DNA of 64,000 nucleotides, from assembly GCF_008642375.1 (NCBI RefSeq), contig NZ_CP029194.1, positions 3,038,001 to 3,102,000 of the forward strand. The letters run 5' to 3'. The position numbers and the translations under genes were made by a program. The notes under the pieces are model-generated. The model worked only from the letters and a program-made list of their open reading frames with translations, did no database searches and was not told where the DNA came from. This document shows positions 35,809 to 44,679 of this stretch, one piece after another. Every line of letters begins with the position of its first letter. The first letter of the stretch is position 1. This DNA is from Streptomyces venezuelae (GTDB lineage Bacteria; Actinomycetota; Actinomycetes; Streptomycetales; Streptomycetaceae).

Positions 35809-37566
35809 TCACGCCCCAGGGGCGGCCGGGGGGACGGTCGGCAGCGGCAGCAGGACGGGGGCTCCGGCTCCTGCGGGGTCCTTGCGGCAGACATCACCGC
35901 ACTCGGCGTCGAGCGAGCAGCAGAGGGAGCAGACGGGTCCGGACCGCACCGGGCAGTCCGCGATGTCGGGCAGCTCGTACGCCGTCTCGCACTCCGCGCA
36001 GGTGTGGGTGGCCCGCTCGTCGGCGACCACCACCCCCGGTCCGTTCACCGGGTTCGGGCGGGCCAGGTAGTAGCGGCCCTTGGTCGCCCAGGCGATCAGC
36101 GGGCAGAGGACGAGGGCGAGACCGGCCGCGATGAACGTGGAGAACGCCTCCGCGTACATACCGAAGAGACCGAAGAAGGCGAGGATCGAGACGACCGAGG
36201 CGATGACCATGGCCCCGAAGCCGGCCGGGTTCACGGCGTACAGGTAGGCGCGTTTGAACTCGATGTACGGGGGGCTCCAGCCGGCGCGCTTGTTGATGAC
36301 GAGGTCGGCGGCGACGGCGACGATCCAGGCGATGCCGACGTTGGAGTAGAACCCGAGCAGCTTGTTGAGGGCCGCGAACATGTTCATCTCCATCAGCGTC
36401 AGCGCGATGGAGAGGTTGAGGAAGATGTACCAGACACGGCCGGGGTGGCGGTGAGTGACACGGGAGAAGAAGTTCGACCAGGACAGCGAGCCGCTGTAGG
36501 CGTTGGTGACGTTGATCTTGATCTGGGAGACGATCACGAAGAGAGCGGCGGCGGGCAGCGCGAACGTGCCGAGCCAGGGCTTGAGCGCCTCGATCTGCGG
36601 GGCGATCGGCTCCAGGGCATGGGTCCTGCCGACGGCCTCCAGGGCGACGAAGGCGAGGAAGGCGCCGCCGAGCTGCTTGGCCGCGCCGATGATGACCCAG
36701 CCGGGTCCGGCGGCGAGCACGGCGAGGTTCCACCGGCGCTTGTTGGCCGCCGTCTTCGCGGGCATGAAGCGCAGATAGTCGGCCTGCTCGCCGATCTGGG
36801 CGATCAGCGAGAGCGCGACGCCCGTGCCGAGGCCGAAGCCGATCCAGGAGAAGCCCGCGCCGGCCCCCTCCGTACCGCCGAAGGAGCCGAAGGCGCCCCA
36901 GGCGTCGGGGGCCTCGAAGGCCAGGACGACGAAGGGCAGCACCATGCCGATGATCCAGATCGGCTGTGTCCAGGCCTGCACCTTGGCCAGCGCGCCCATC
37001 CCGCGGAAGACGATCGGGATGACGATCAGCGTCGTGACCAGGTAGCCGATCTCGACCGGGAGGCCGACGGCCTGGTGCATGGCCTGAGCCATGATCGAGC
37101 CTTCGAGCGCGAAGAAGATGAAGGTGAAGGAGGCGTAGATCAGGGAGGTCAGAGTGGAGCCGAAGTAGCCGAAGCCGGCGCCCCGGGTGATCAGGTCCAT
37201 GTCCAGGCCGTACTTCGCGCAGGCGCGGGCGATGGGGATGCCGGTGAGGAAGATGATCGCGGCGGCGGTGAGGATCGAGGCGAGGCCGCTGCCGAAGCCG
37301 TAGGTGAAGACGATCGAGGCGCCGATCGCGAAGTCGGCGAGGTAGGCGATGCCGCCGAGGGCGGTGCCGGCCACCGTGCCGGGCGACCAGCGCCGGAAGG
37401 AATGCGGTGCGTAGCGCAGCGAGTAGTCCTCGCGGCTCTCGTCCGCGGCCAGCTTGGCGTAGCTGCGGCGGGGCCCGGGCGGCGGCGCGGCCTCCCCCGG
37501 TGCCTCAAGGGCCCGGGAGGTACCCCCACCCGGCTCCGGGGTGGGTGTGGTGATCGTGTCCGTCAT
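35809..37566 (-). CDS. NCS1 purine/cytosine permease with Cys-rich C-terminal tail
   Basis: Twelve-helix transporter of 585 residues in the NCS1 (CodB/purine-cytosine permease) family. It has a soluble N-terminus of about 60 residues, GAGFGYFGST and YFRFMPAKT-like loops, and helices up to about residue 500. It probably takes up a nucleobase or related cyclic amide with a cation. The tail (about 525-575) carries nine cysteines in the pattern TCAEC...DCP...VCSLCC...ECGDVC, which suits a zinc ribbon or metal-binding knuckle. This is unusual for a permease. The GntR regulator gene follows upstream in the same direction. Confidence 0.86.
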   Translation of the reverse strand: MTDTITTPTPEPGGGTSRALEAPGEAAPPPGPRRSYAKLAADESREDYSLRYAPHSFRRWSPGTVAGTALGGIAYLADFAIGASIVFTYGFGSGLASILTAAAIIFLTGIPIARACAKYGLDMDLITRGAGFGYFGSTLTSLIYASFTFIFFALEGSIMAQAMHQAVGLPVEIGYLVTTLIVIPIVFRGMGALAKVQAWTQPIWIIGMVLPFVVLAFEAPDAWGAFGSFGGTEGAGAGFSWIGFGLGTGVALSLIAQIGEQADYLRFMPAKTAANKRRWNLAVLAAGPGWVIIGAAKQLGGAFLAFVALEAVGRTHALEPIAPQIEALKPWLGTFALPAAALFVIVSQIKINVTNAYSGSLSWSNFFSRVTHRHPGRVWYIFLNLSIALTLMEMNMFAALNKLLGFYSNVGIAWIVAVAADLVINKRAGWSPPYIEFKRAYLYAVNPAGFGAMVIASVVSILAFFGLFGMYAEAFSTFIAAGLALVLCPLIAWATKGRYYLARPNPVNGPGVVVADERATHTCAECETAYELPDIADCPVRSGPVCSLCCSLDAECGDVCRKDPAGAGAPVLLPLPTVPPAAPGA

Positions 37567-37732
37567 GAGGGTTCCTGTCGTCCGACCGGATCGCGGGTAC
37601 GGAGCAGGAAGGTAGGAGCCGGGCGTGACGACTTGCCGCAGCCCTCGATTGCCGGACGGTTACGCGGCCTGACGCACCGTTAACTCGCGGTCACGCCGCC
37701 CGGACAGCCGGGCCCGCTCATCGGTCGGCACG

Positions 37733-37752
37733 CGCCCCCGGGGCCGGGGGCG
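37733..37752 (-). terminator. terminator after GntR gene
   Basis: CGCCCCC and GGGGGCG form a 7-bp GC stem with a 6-nt loop beginning about 19 bp after the GntR stop codon. It would separate this gene from the permease downstream. Confidence 0.5.
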
Positions 37753-37770
37753 GGAGCACGGCGCGCCGGA

Positions 37771-38523
37771 TCACCGGACCGGCAGATGGTACGAAATGCG
37801 GTAGCGGTCGGCCGGGACCACGACGTCCGCCGTCTCGACGGCCCGCCCCGAGGCGTAGTACGTCCGCTCGACGACCATGACCACATGGCCCGGCACCCCG
37901 CCGAGCGCGAGGAGCTCCTCGGCGAGGCCGGGGCGGGCGCCGACCTCCTCGACCACGTTGTCCACGACCACGTCGATGGCCGCCATCCGCTCGACGACTC
38001 CGCAGCCGCCCAGCGGACCCTCCTCCGGCAGCATCACCGGCGTCCGGCCGGTGACCGCGAGGGGCTCCCAGGAGGTGGAGACCATCATGGCCTCGCCCCC
38101 GTCCCGGTACACGTACCGCGTGCGCATCACGCGCTCCCCCGGCTCGATGTCGAGCCGGGCGGCGACCTCGGCGCTCGCCGGCTCCTGCTCGCTGCTCGAC
38201 TCCCAGGTCCCCCGGGCCCCTTCGGCGGCCTGCTCCTGCCGGAACGGCGTGGCGCCGGACGCCGGGCGGTAGCCGGAGCGGGCGATCCGGCGCGGCACCG
38301 GGCGCTCCCGCACATAGGTCCCCGAGCCGGACCGGCCCTCCACGAGCCCCTCGGCCATGAGCACCTTGCGGGCCTCCAGCGCGACGGTGTCCGAGACCCC
38401 GTACTCCTCGCGGATGCGTGCCTGCGACGGGAGACGGGTGTGCGGCGGAAGCGAGCCGTTGGCGATCTTCTCCCGCAGATCGCTCGCCACGCGCAAGTAG
38501 GCGGGCTGCTCACCGAATGTCAC
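37771..38523 (-). CDS. GntR-family regulator with UTRA effector domain
   Basis: Transcription factor of 250 residues: N-terminal winged helix (about 7-70; LREKIANGSLPPHTRLPSQARI and YGVSDTVALEARKVL), then a UTRA domain (about 100-245) containing RTRYVYRDGGEAM and ending in RISYHLP. The HutC/FadR-like ligand pocket usually binds a sugar or amino-acid derivative. It lies upstream of the NCS1 permease gene and is divergent from the chitinase gene, so either could be a target. An imperfect inverted repeat at 38539-38567 in front of it may be its own operator. It does not look like DasR, whose N-terminus I recall as different. Confidence 0.88.
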   Translation of the reverse strand: MTFGEQPAYLRVASDLREKIANGSLPPHTRLPSQARIREEYGVSDTVALEARKVLMAEGLVEGRSGSGTYVRERPVPRRIARSGYRPASGATPFRQEQAAEGARGTWESSSEQEPASAEVAARLDIEPGERVMRTRYVYRDGGEAMMVSTSWEPLAVTGRTPVMLPEEGPLGGCGVVERMAAIDVVVDNVVEEVGARPGLAEELLALGGVPGHVVMVVERTYYASGRAVETADVVVPADRYRISYHLPVR

Positions 38524-38538
38524 TGGACACTCCCCTCA

Positions 38539-38567
38539 GGTTGACTGACAGCTACAGCCTGACAACC
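38539..38567. promoter_or_regulatory. possible GntR autoregulatory operator
   Basis: Imperfect dyad with outer arms GGTTG and CAACC around a centre with two CTGAC-like elements, starting 15 bp upstream of the GntR start codon. The location suits autoregulation. Similarity to a GntR site is suggestive only. Confidence 0.3.
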
Positions 38568-38716
38568 GAGGGTCGCGATTCGCAAGCATGGGCCAAAGTT
38601 TCACTCGAAGTGATGACGCGCCGGTCGCAGGGCTTGCTACCCGCGGTCACCGGGAGTAGGCGGAGTTCGGGCGGCACCGCACCCCGCTCATGCCTCCGTC
38701 GCACCCCTTGACCTCT

Positions 38717-38732
38717 ATTGGTACAGACCAAT
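38717..38732. promoter_or_regulatory. DasR-responsive (dre-like) operator of the chitinase gene
   Basis: The 16-bp dyad ATTGGTACAGACCAAT has perfect 6-bp arms and lies 61 bp upstream of the chitinase start. It agrees with the dre consensus I remember, A(C/T)TGGTCTAGACCA(A/G)T, at all arm positions and most of the centre. DasR represses chitinase and N-acetylglucosamine uptake genes in Streptomyces and is relieved by GlcN-6-P. DasR is not encoded in this window. Confidence 0.75.
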
Positions 38733-38793
38733 ACGTTCCTGCCTGCACGGCCCATCCCGCACGCGCCATCCCGCCTCGCACAGGAACGAGCCC

Positions 38794-40134
38794 ATGCGCC
38801 CCAGAGCCTTGACCAAGCTGACCTTCGGCGCCGCCGCAGCGGCCACCCTCGGCCTCCTCGCCACCCTGGCCCCCACGGCCGACGCGCACCAGCCCTCCCC
38901 CGCCTCCTCCGCCGGCCACTCCCTGAAGCGCATCGGGTACTTCACCCAATGGGGCATCTACGGACGGGACTTCCAGGTCAAGGACCTGGAGAGCAGCGGC
39001 ACGGCCGCGAAGCTCAGCCACATCAACTACGCCTTCGGCATCGTCGGTTCGGACGGCAAGTGCCTCATGGGCAACGTGCCCGGCTCCGACCCCTGGGCCG
39101 ACTACGTCCGCCCCGTCGACACGGCCGACTCGGTGGACGGCGTCGCCGACACCGCCGAGCAGCCCCTCGCCGGCAACTTCAACCAGCTGCGCGAGCTGAA
39201 GGCGAAAAACCCGGGCCTCAAGGTCATGATCTCGCTGGGCGGTTGGAGCGGATCGGCGCACTTCTCCGACGCCGTGCGCACCGACGCCGGCCGCAAGGCG
39301 CTGGTCGCCTCCTGCATCGACACGTACATCAAGGGCAACCTGCCCGTCGACGGCGCCCGCGGTGGTGCCGGCGCCGCCGCCGGCCTCTTCGACGGCATCG
39401 ACCTGGACTGGGAGTGGCCCGGCTCGGAGGGCGCCCCCGGGAACGTGATCCGCCCCGAGGACAAGCCCAACTTCACCAAGCTCGTACGGGAGTTCCGCAC
39501 CCAGCTCGACGCCTACGGGCGCTCGCTGCCGCAGCGCAAGCGCTACGACCTCAGCGCGTACGTGCCCACCGCCCCCGCCAAGATCGACGCGGGCTTCGAA
39601 GTCGCCAAGATCATGAGGGACTTCGACTTCGTGAACCTCCAGGGCTACGACTTCCACGTCTCCGGCGAGACGACGACGGCCCAGCAGTCCGCGCTCTTCG
39701 CCAAGAACGACTGGAGCGTCGACGGGACCGTGAAGTCCTGGCTGCGGCGCGGCGCACCCGCCCACAAGCTCGTCGTCGGCATGCCCTTCTACGGCCAGGG
39801 CTGGACCGGCGTCACCGGCGGCGGCGACGGCCTCGGCCAGCCCGCGGCCGCCCCGGCCCCGGCCACCTGGGCGGCCGGCTCAGAGGACTACAAGCACCTG
39901 AAGAAGCTCGCCGAATCCGGCACGTACAAGCTCCACCGGGGCCAGAAGAACGGCCACGCGTGGCTCTTCGACGGCACCACGCTCTGGACCTACGACGACC
40001 CCACCGTGCTGCGCACGAAGGCGTCCTACGTCCGCCAGCGGGGCCTCGGCGGCGCCATGGTGTGGTCGCTGGACGGCGACACCCCCGACGGTGAGCTGAT
40101 CACCGCGATCGACCGGGGCCTGACCCGGCGGTAG
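38794..40134 (+). CDS. secreted GH18 chitinase
   Basis: Endo-acting chitinase of 446 residues secreted through an N-terminal signal (about 1-31, THE -ADA-H type cleavage). The GH18 core strand DGIDLDWEWPG ends in the catalytic glutamate Glu207. The IGYFTQWGIYGR start, SLGGWSGSAHF strand and MPFYGQGWTG are all typical of subfamily A chitinases. No chitin-binding or fibronectin domain, so it is a compact single-domain form. The dre-like operator upstream fits chitin induction. It hydrolyses beta-1,4-GlcNAc links in chitin outside the cell. Confidence 0.93.
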   Translation: MRPRALTKLTFGAAAAATLGLLATLAPTADAHQPSPASSAGHSLKRIGYFTQWGIYGRDFQVKDLESSGTAAKLSHINYAFGIVGSDGKCLMGNVPGSDPWADYVRPVDTADSVDGVADTAEQPLAGNFNQLRELKAKNPGLKVMISLGGWSGSAHFSDAVRTDAGRKALVASCIDTYIKGNLPVDGARGGAGAAAGLFDGIDLDWEWPGSEGAPGNVIRPEDKPNFTKLVREFRTQLDAYGRSLPQRKRYDLSAYVPTAPAKIDAGFEVAKIMRDFDFVNLQGYDFHVSGETTTAQQSALFAKNDWSVDGTVKSWLRRGAPAHKLVVGMPFYGQGWTGVTGGGDGLGQPAAAPAPATWAAGSEDYKHLKKLAESGTYKLHRGQKNGHAWLFDGTTLWTYDDPTVLRTKASYVRQRGLGGAMVWSLDGDTPDGELITAIDRGLTRR

Positions 40135-40227
40135 CCGCCGGACGGGCCGTGCCGGCCATGGGCGGCGCGGCGGCGCCGGGTGGGTCGTCGGTTCCGGCGG
40201 ACCGGCGACACCCGGCGGCCCGCCGCA

Positions 40228-40267
40228 CCGCCGCACCGCCGAGGGGCATGTCCGTCCGGTGCGGCGG
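40228..40267. terminator. possible terminator after the chitinase gene
   Basis: CCGCCGCACC and its complement form a 10-bp stem with a 20-nt loop, between the convergent chitinase and membrane-protein genes. The loop is long, so termination is plausible but not sure. Confidence 0.4.
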
Positions 40268-40304
40268 CCTTCAACCAGCCCGGGGAGGGGTGCGGTTCAC
40301 CCTC

Positions 40305-41501
40305 TCAGGCCGCGCTGCCCGGGGCCTCCGCCACGGGCGGGGTGTCCGTCAGGCCGAGCCCGGTCCGCGCGTTCGCGCCCAGGTCCTCGGGCAGGGCGTC
40401 CCACGCCGTCTCGTACGCCTCCCAGTAGGCGTCCGCGTCGGCCGCCCCGGCCAGCTTCCGCCACTGCTCCGAAGCCGCCTCGAGCTCCTTGTCGAGGGCC
40501 TCGACCGGGGCCGCGGCGGCGCCGGACCAGTCGTGGTTCCCGAGGCCCGCGCGGGCCCCGTCGATCGCCGCGAGCATCTCCCCCGACCAGGCCTTGTTGG
40601 CCTCGAAGTCCTCGTCCGGGTCCTCGTCCGGCTCCCGGCCGCCGACGGTCTCGATCGGGTTGACGCTCTTCAGGAAGTGCTCCTGGCCGGCGGTCAGGGT
40701 GCTCGCGTCGGACCGCACCGAACCGCTGAAGCGCCCGGCCTCGCTCGCGTACGCGCAGGTCACCGTCCGGTCGCCGAAGCGCCAGCTCTGGCCGCTCGGC
40801 ATGTAATAGAAGACCGACACGTCCAAGGGGACGGCCCAGGTGTCCAGCGCGTACGCGGAGTTGATGGCCTCGCAGCGCTTCTCCGACACCGCCTCCATCT
40901 CGGCGTCGCCGGGCCACTTGTCGTAGCCGGTGAGCTTGAAGGTGCCGGTGACCTCGCCGTCGTGCGGCTTCGCGCAGTCGACGATCTCGACCTCCGTCGC
41001 GTAGTCCTCCAGCTTGCCCTCGTCGCCGAAGCACTGCCCCGCGCGCAGCGCGAACGGGGACTTGGTGCGCGACGCCTGGTCCACGCCCTTCCTGAAGCCG
41101 TCGACGGCCGATTCGATGGCGCCGGTCGCGAGGCCGACGCCGATCAGCAGGGTACTGACGAGGGAGAGGGCGATGCCCGTGACGGCGAGCCCCTTGCCCG
41201 CCTGGCCCTTCTTCTTGATCTTCGGGAGGGCGATCACGCCGAGGAGCATCCCGAGGGGCGGGAGGCAGCAGACGATGCCGGAGACGAGGGAGGCGATGGC
41301 GAGCCCGTTGGTGGTGCGCGGGGGCTTCCCGTACGGGCCGGGGGCGCCGGGCAGGCCGGGTGCGCCGGGCTGTCCGTACGGTCCGGCCGCGTACGGCCCC
41401 CCTGGCGAGGTGTACGGGCCGGGGGCGGGCCAGCCCTGCTTCGGGTGCCCTGCCGACGGGGCGGGCGACGGGGGCTGCTGGGGCGGCTGGGTCGGCTCCA
41501 C
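40305..41501 (-). CDS. DUF4190/septum-formation-like membrane protein
   Basis: A 398-residue protein. GTG 41501 is chosen because AGGAG lies about ten bases upstream, whereas the longer frame has no ribosome site. The first 60-70 residues are Pro/Gly/Tyr-rich (PYTSPGGPYAAGPYGQ). Two helices (about 65-125) form a DUF4190 module with the loop LPKIKKKGQAGKGLAVTG. The outer part (about 150-260) has four cysteines (QCFGDEG, IVDCAKPHDGEV, EKRCEAI, TCAYASEAG) and resembles the septum-formation family (Septum_form). The rest is an acidic helical tail. Probably an envelope protein; function unproven. Confidence 0.8.
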   Translation of the reverse strand: MEPTQPPQQPPSPAPSAGHPKQGWPAPGPYTSPGGPYAAGPYGQPGAPGLPGAPGPYGKPPRTTNGLAIASLVSGIVCCLPPLGMLLGVIALPKIKKKGQAGKGLAVTGIALSLVSTLLIGVGLATGAIESAVDGFRKGVDQASRTKSPFALRAGQCFGDEGKLEDYATEVEIVDCAKPHDGEVTGTFKLTGYDKWPGDAEMEAVSEKRCEAINSAYALDTWAVPLDVSVFYYMPSGQSWRFGDRTVTCAYASEAGRFSGSVRSDASTLTAGQEHFLKSVNPIETVGGREPDEDPDEDFEANKAWSGEMLAAIDGARAGLGNHDWSGAAAAPVEALDKELEAASEQWRKLAGAADADAYWEAYETAWDALPEDLGANARTGLGLTDTPPVAEAPGSAA

Positions 41502-41643
41502 GGCTGGCGTGCTCCTGTTGGGGCGACTGGTGCGAACAGACGAACGAGCGCGCATCGTACGTGGTCGGCCGCCGCGCCACCCGACCCGGGGTACGCCGAA
41601 GGGGCGGCCGCCGGCAGGCGGCCACCCCTCGACGCGAGACGTG

Positions 41644-41693
41644 GATCAGAGCGCATCAGACCGGATCAGAGCCGATCGGAGCGGATCGGAGCG
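41644..41693. repeat. 10-bp tandem repeat array
   Basis: Five contiguous 10-bp units (GATCAGAGCG, CATCAGACCG, GATCAGAGCC, GATCGGAGCG, GATCGGAGCG). They end 17 bp before the subtilase stop codon, in the downstream spacer. Related fragments occur up to 41710. Helical-turn spacing is notable, but no function is assigned. Confidence 0.75.
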
Positions 41694-41710
41694 GAAGGGG
41701 TCCGAGCCGA

Positions 41711-43285
41711 TCAGAACTGCAGGGCCCAGGAGTCGATCTTCCCGGTGTCGATGGACGCGTTGTCCGTGACCCGCAGCTTCCACGTGCCGTTGGCGACCTC
41801 CGAGGAGGCGTTCACGGTGTACGTGGTGTTGATGTTGTCCGAGCTGCCGCCCGTGCCGAAGCCCTTCAGCGTGTACGCCGAGCCGTCGGGGGCGATCAGC
41901 TGGACCTGGAGGTCACCGATGTAGGTGTGGACGATGTTCACCGGTACCTGGAGGGCGGAGGGGGCGTTGCCCGTGACGCCGCTGACGGTGACCGGGGACT
42001 CGACGGTCGCGTTGTCGGCGATGGCGTAGTCCGCGGTGTTCTCGAACTTCTTGCCGGGGGGCGGGGTGGTGCCGCCGTCACCGACGTACAGCAGGCGGTT
42101 CGGGGAGCCGGTGCCCGGGTTGGTCACGACGTTCGGCGTGGCGGCGTTCACCAGGGCGGTGCCGACCTGGGACGGGGTGGCGGTCGGGTTGTCCCCGAGG
42201 TACAGCGCGGCCGCGCCGGCGACGTGCGGCGCCGCCATCGACGTACCGGAGATGGTGTTGGTGGCGCTGTCGCCGGTGTTCCACGCCGAGGTGATGTTCG
42301 AGCCCGGGGCGAAGAGGTCCAGGACTGTGCCGTAGTTCGAGAAGCTGGAGCGCGCGTCGGTGTTGGTCGTGGAGCCGACCGTGAGCGCCTCGGTCACGCG
42401 GGCCGGGGAGTAGTTCGACGCGTTGGCGTTGCTGTTGCCCGCGGCGACGGCATACGTGACGCCGGACGCGATCGAGTTGCGGACGGCCGTGTCGAGGGTG
42501 GAGTCGGCGCCTCCGCCGAGGCTCATGTTGGCGACGGCCGGCTTGACGGCGTTCCTGGTCACCCAGTCGATGCCCGCGACGACGCCGGCGGTGGTGCCGG
42601 AGCCGTTGTTGTCGAGCACGCGGACGCCGACGATCTTGGCCTTCTTGGCGACGCCGTGGGCGGTGCCCGCGACGGTGCCGGCGACGTGGGTGCCGTGGCC
42701 GTTGCCGTCCTGCGCGACGTTGTCGTTGTCGACGGCGTCGAAGCCGTTGAAGGCACGGCCGCCGAAGTCGCTGTGGGAGATCCGCACACCGGTGTCGATG
42801 ATGTACGCGGTGACGCCCTGGCCCGCGGTGTCCGGGTAGGTGTAGCTCTGGTTCAGCGGGAGGGCACGCTGGTCGAGCCGGTCCAGGCCCCAGGACGGCG
42901 GGGAGGGCTGGGTGGCGTTGATCTTGAAGACACGGTTCTGCGCCACGGACTTCACGGCGGGGTCGGCCGCGAGCTTCTTCGCCTGCGCCTCGGAGAGTTC
43001 GACGCTGTAGCCGTTGAGCGCGGAGGTGTACGTCTTCTTGATCTTCGCGCCGTACTCGGCGGCGACCGCGCGGCCCTCGGCGGTCTCGGCCTGCGCCGAT
43101 TCCTCCAGGGTGACGATGTAGCTGCCCGCGATCGCGCCTTCGGCTCCGGCGTTCTCGATGACGCCCTCCGGGGCCGCCGGTGAGGCGACGGCCGGGAAGG
43201 TGGAGGCGGAGCCGAGGGCGAGGGCGGCGACGGCTATGGCCGCGGCGGTGGCGATTCTGCGGCGCGAATCACGCATCACTGACAT
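41711..43285 (-). CDS. secreted subtilisin-like protease with P domain
   Basis: Secreted S8 protease of 524 residues. ATG 43285 has a GAGGAGG site about nine bases upstream. Signal peptide to about residue 35, then an I9 propeptide (about 55-125; YIVTL...NGYSVELSEAQAKKLAADPAVKSV). The catalytic triad is Asp164 (YIIDTGV), His197 (NGHGTHVAG) and Ser349 (SGTSMAAP). The C-terminal ~115 residues form a P (proprotein convertase) domain with many Asp/Asn and alternate strands (IGDLQVQLIAPDG, WKLRVTDNA). It is a typical extracellular proteinase that probably feeds the peptide importers. Confidence 0.94.
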   Translation of the reverse strand: MSVMRDSRRRIATAAAIAVAALALGSASTFPAVASPAAPEGVIENAGAEGAIAGSYIVTLEESAQAETAEGRAVAAEYGAKIKKTYTSALNGYSVELSEAQAKKLAADPAVKSVAQNRVFKINATQPSPPSWGLDRLDQRALPLNQSYTYPDTAGQGVTAYIIDTGVRISHSDFGGRAFNGFDAVDNDNVAQDGNGHGTHVAGTVAGTAHGVAKKAKIVGVRVLDNNGSGTTAGVVAGIDWVTRNAVKPAVANMSLGGGADSTLDTAVRNSIASGVTYAVAAGNSNANASNYSPARVTEALTVGSTTNTDARSSFSNYGTVLDLFAPGSNITSAWNTGDSATNTISGTSMAAPHVAGAAALYLGDNPTATPSQVGTALVNAATPNVVTNPGTGSPNRLLYVGDGGTTPPPGKKFENTADYAIADNATVESPVTVSGVTGNAPSALQVPVNIVHTYIGDLQVQLIAPDGSAYTLKGFGTGGSSDNINTTYTVNASSEVANGTWKLRVTDNASIDTGKIDSWALQF

Positions 43286-43461
43286 GTGAGGGGTCCTCCT
43301 CATTGGTGGTGCGCTGCTGTGGGGGTGCGGCAGGGACATGACAAGACGACGCGAGGGTCGCGCCGTCTCGAACATCCGGCTACCGAGCGAAAGATTGACT
43401 GATCCATAGGAATCTCACAAGAGCAATCGCCACCCCGTAACACCCGTGCCACACGGCTGAC

Positions 43462-44607
43462 ATGCTGATCATCGTGACCTCGTACGTGTGCCCCCGCTGC
43501 CGGATCCACTCCCCCACCGGCGCGCTCACCTGGTGTTGTCCGACGTGCCGCGGCCCCTGGGACCTGGACTTCGCACCGGCACCCGCGTCGCTCCCGTCAC
43601 TCACGTCCCTCGCGTCACGTGTGAATTCCTTGTGGCGGTACACGGAGGCACTGCCTCCCATGCCGTACGGAGCCGAGGTGACCCTCGGCGAGGGCCGCAC
43701 GCCCCTCGTCCCCCTCACGAAGTCGGTTTCGGCCAAACTCGACTTCCTCATGCCGACGTTGTCCTTCAAGGACCGGGGCGCGGTGATGCTCGCCGCACAC
43801 GCACTGCGCCTGGCGCGGGCCGGGGGCCTCGACCGGATCGTCGCCGACAGCAGTGGGAACGCCGGAACGGCGATCGCCGCGTACGGGGCCCGGGCCGGGC
43901 TCGACTGCCTCGTGTACGTCCCCGAGGGCACCTCCCCGAAGAAGCTGGAGCAGATCCGGGCGCACGGAGCCCGCGTCGTCGAGGTGCCCGGCGACCGCGA
44001 GGCGGCCGCCCGGGCGGCGCGCGAGGCGGCCGACGCGCCCGGCACGTTCTACGCCTCGCACGTCTACAACCCGTACTTCCTGCACGGTACGAAGACCTAT
44101 GTGTACGAGCTCTGGGAGGAGCTCGGCGGCCGCCTCCCCGACACGATCGTCGTGCCCGTCGGCAACGGCACGCTGCTCCTCGGCGCCGCCCTCGCCCTCG
44201 ACGAGCTGCGCCGGCAGGGCCTCACCGACGTCCGGCCGGCCCTCGTCGCCGTCCAGGCCGAGGCCGTCTCCCCGCTGGCGGCCGCCTTCCACGCGGGTGC
44301 GGACGACATCACGGCCCCTGCCCCCGCCCCCGCCCCCGCCCGGCCGACGCTCGCCGAGGGCATCGCGATCCCGGCCCCGCCCCGCGCCCGCCGGATCCTC
44401 CGGGCGGTGCGCGAGACAGGCGGCACGTTCCTGACCGTGACCGAGGATCAGATCCGTACCGCCCAGCGCGACCTGGCGGCCCGGGGCCTCTTCGTCGAGG
44501 CCACGGGCGTGGTCTGCTGGGCGGCGGTCACCGCCGCCCCGCCGCGCCCCGGGCTCACCGTGGTGCCGCTGTGCGGGGCGGGCGCGAAGACGGGGCTGGT
44601 CGCCTGA
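43462..44607 (+). CDS. PLP-dependent threonine synthase-like enzyme with N-terminal zinc ribbon
   Basis: Fold type II PLP enzyme of 381 residues. An N-terminal CPRC...CCPTC (Cys10, 13, 26 and 29) makes a zinc-ribbon. The PLP lysine is Lys103 in SFKDRG; the phosphate-binding loop is SSGNAG (about 129-134), then VGNGTLLLG. It resembles threonine synthase but lacks a clear homoserine-phosphate context (no thrB or hom genes nearby), so a beta-replacement or cysteate-type reaction is possible. The start could be GTG 43474 instead; neither has a clear ribosome site. Confidence 0.84.
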   Translation: MLIIVTSYVCPRCRIHSPTGALTWCCPTCRGPWDLDFAPAPASLPSLTSLASRVNSLWRYTEALPPMPYGAEVTLGEGRTPLVPLTKSVSAKLDFLMPTLSFKDRGAVMLAAHALRLARAGGLDRIVADSSGNAGTAIAAYGARAGLDCLVYVPEGTSPKKLEQIRAHGARVVEVPGDREAAARAAREAADAPGTFYASHVYNPYFLHGTKTYVYELWEELGGRLPDTIVVPVGNGTLLLGAALALDELRRQGLTDVRPALVAVQAEAVSPLAAAFHAGADDITAPAPAPAPARPTLAEGIAIPAPPRARRILRAVRETGGTFLTVTEDQIRTAQRDLAARGLFVEATGVVCWAAVTAAPPRPGLTVVPLCGAGAKTGLVA

Positions 44608-44679
44608 CCGAAGGCGGCGCGGTCCCTCTCGTACGGAAAAGGGTTCCTTCCCAGGGGTGCCGCGACGGAGACTCGGCGC

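Noticed and set aside
30680..36070. A 1796-codon open frame on the plus strand
   Set aside because: It crosses several well-supported genes on the other strand, including the SpoIIE protein, and encodes Gly/Asp/Arg-rich low-complexity sequence. It is an antisense consequence of high GC at third positions.
38717..40134. The idea that the nearby GntR protein is the DasR repressor of the chitinase
   Set aside because: Its N-terminus and position do not match the DasR I remember, which is normally beside the dasABC genes; it more likely serves the NCS1 permease or an unknown target.
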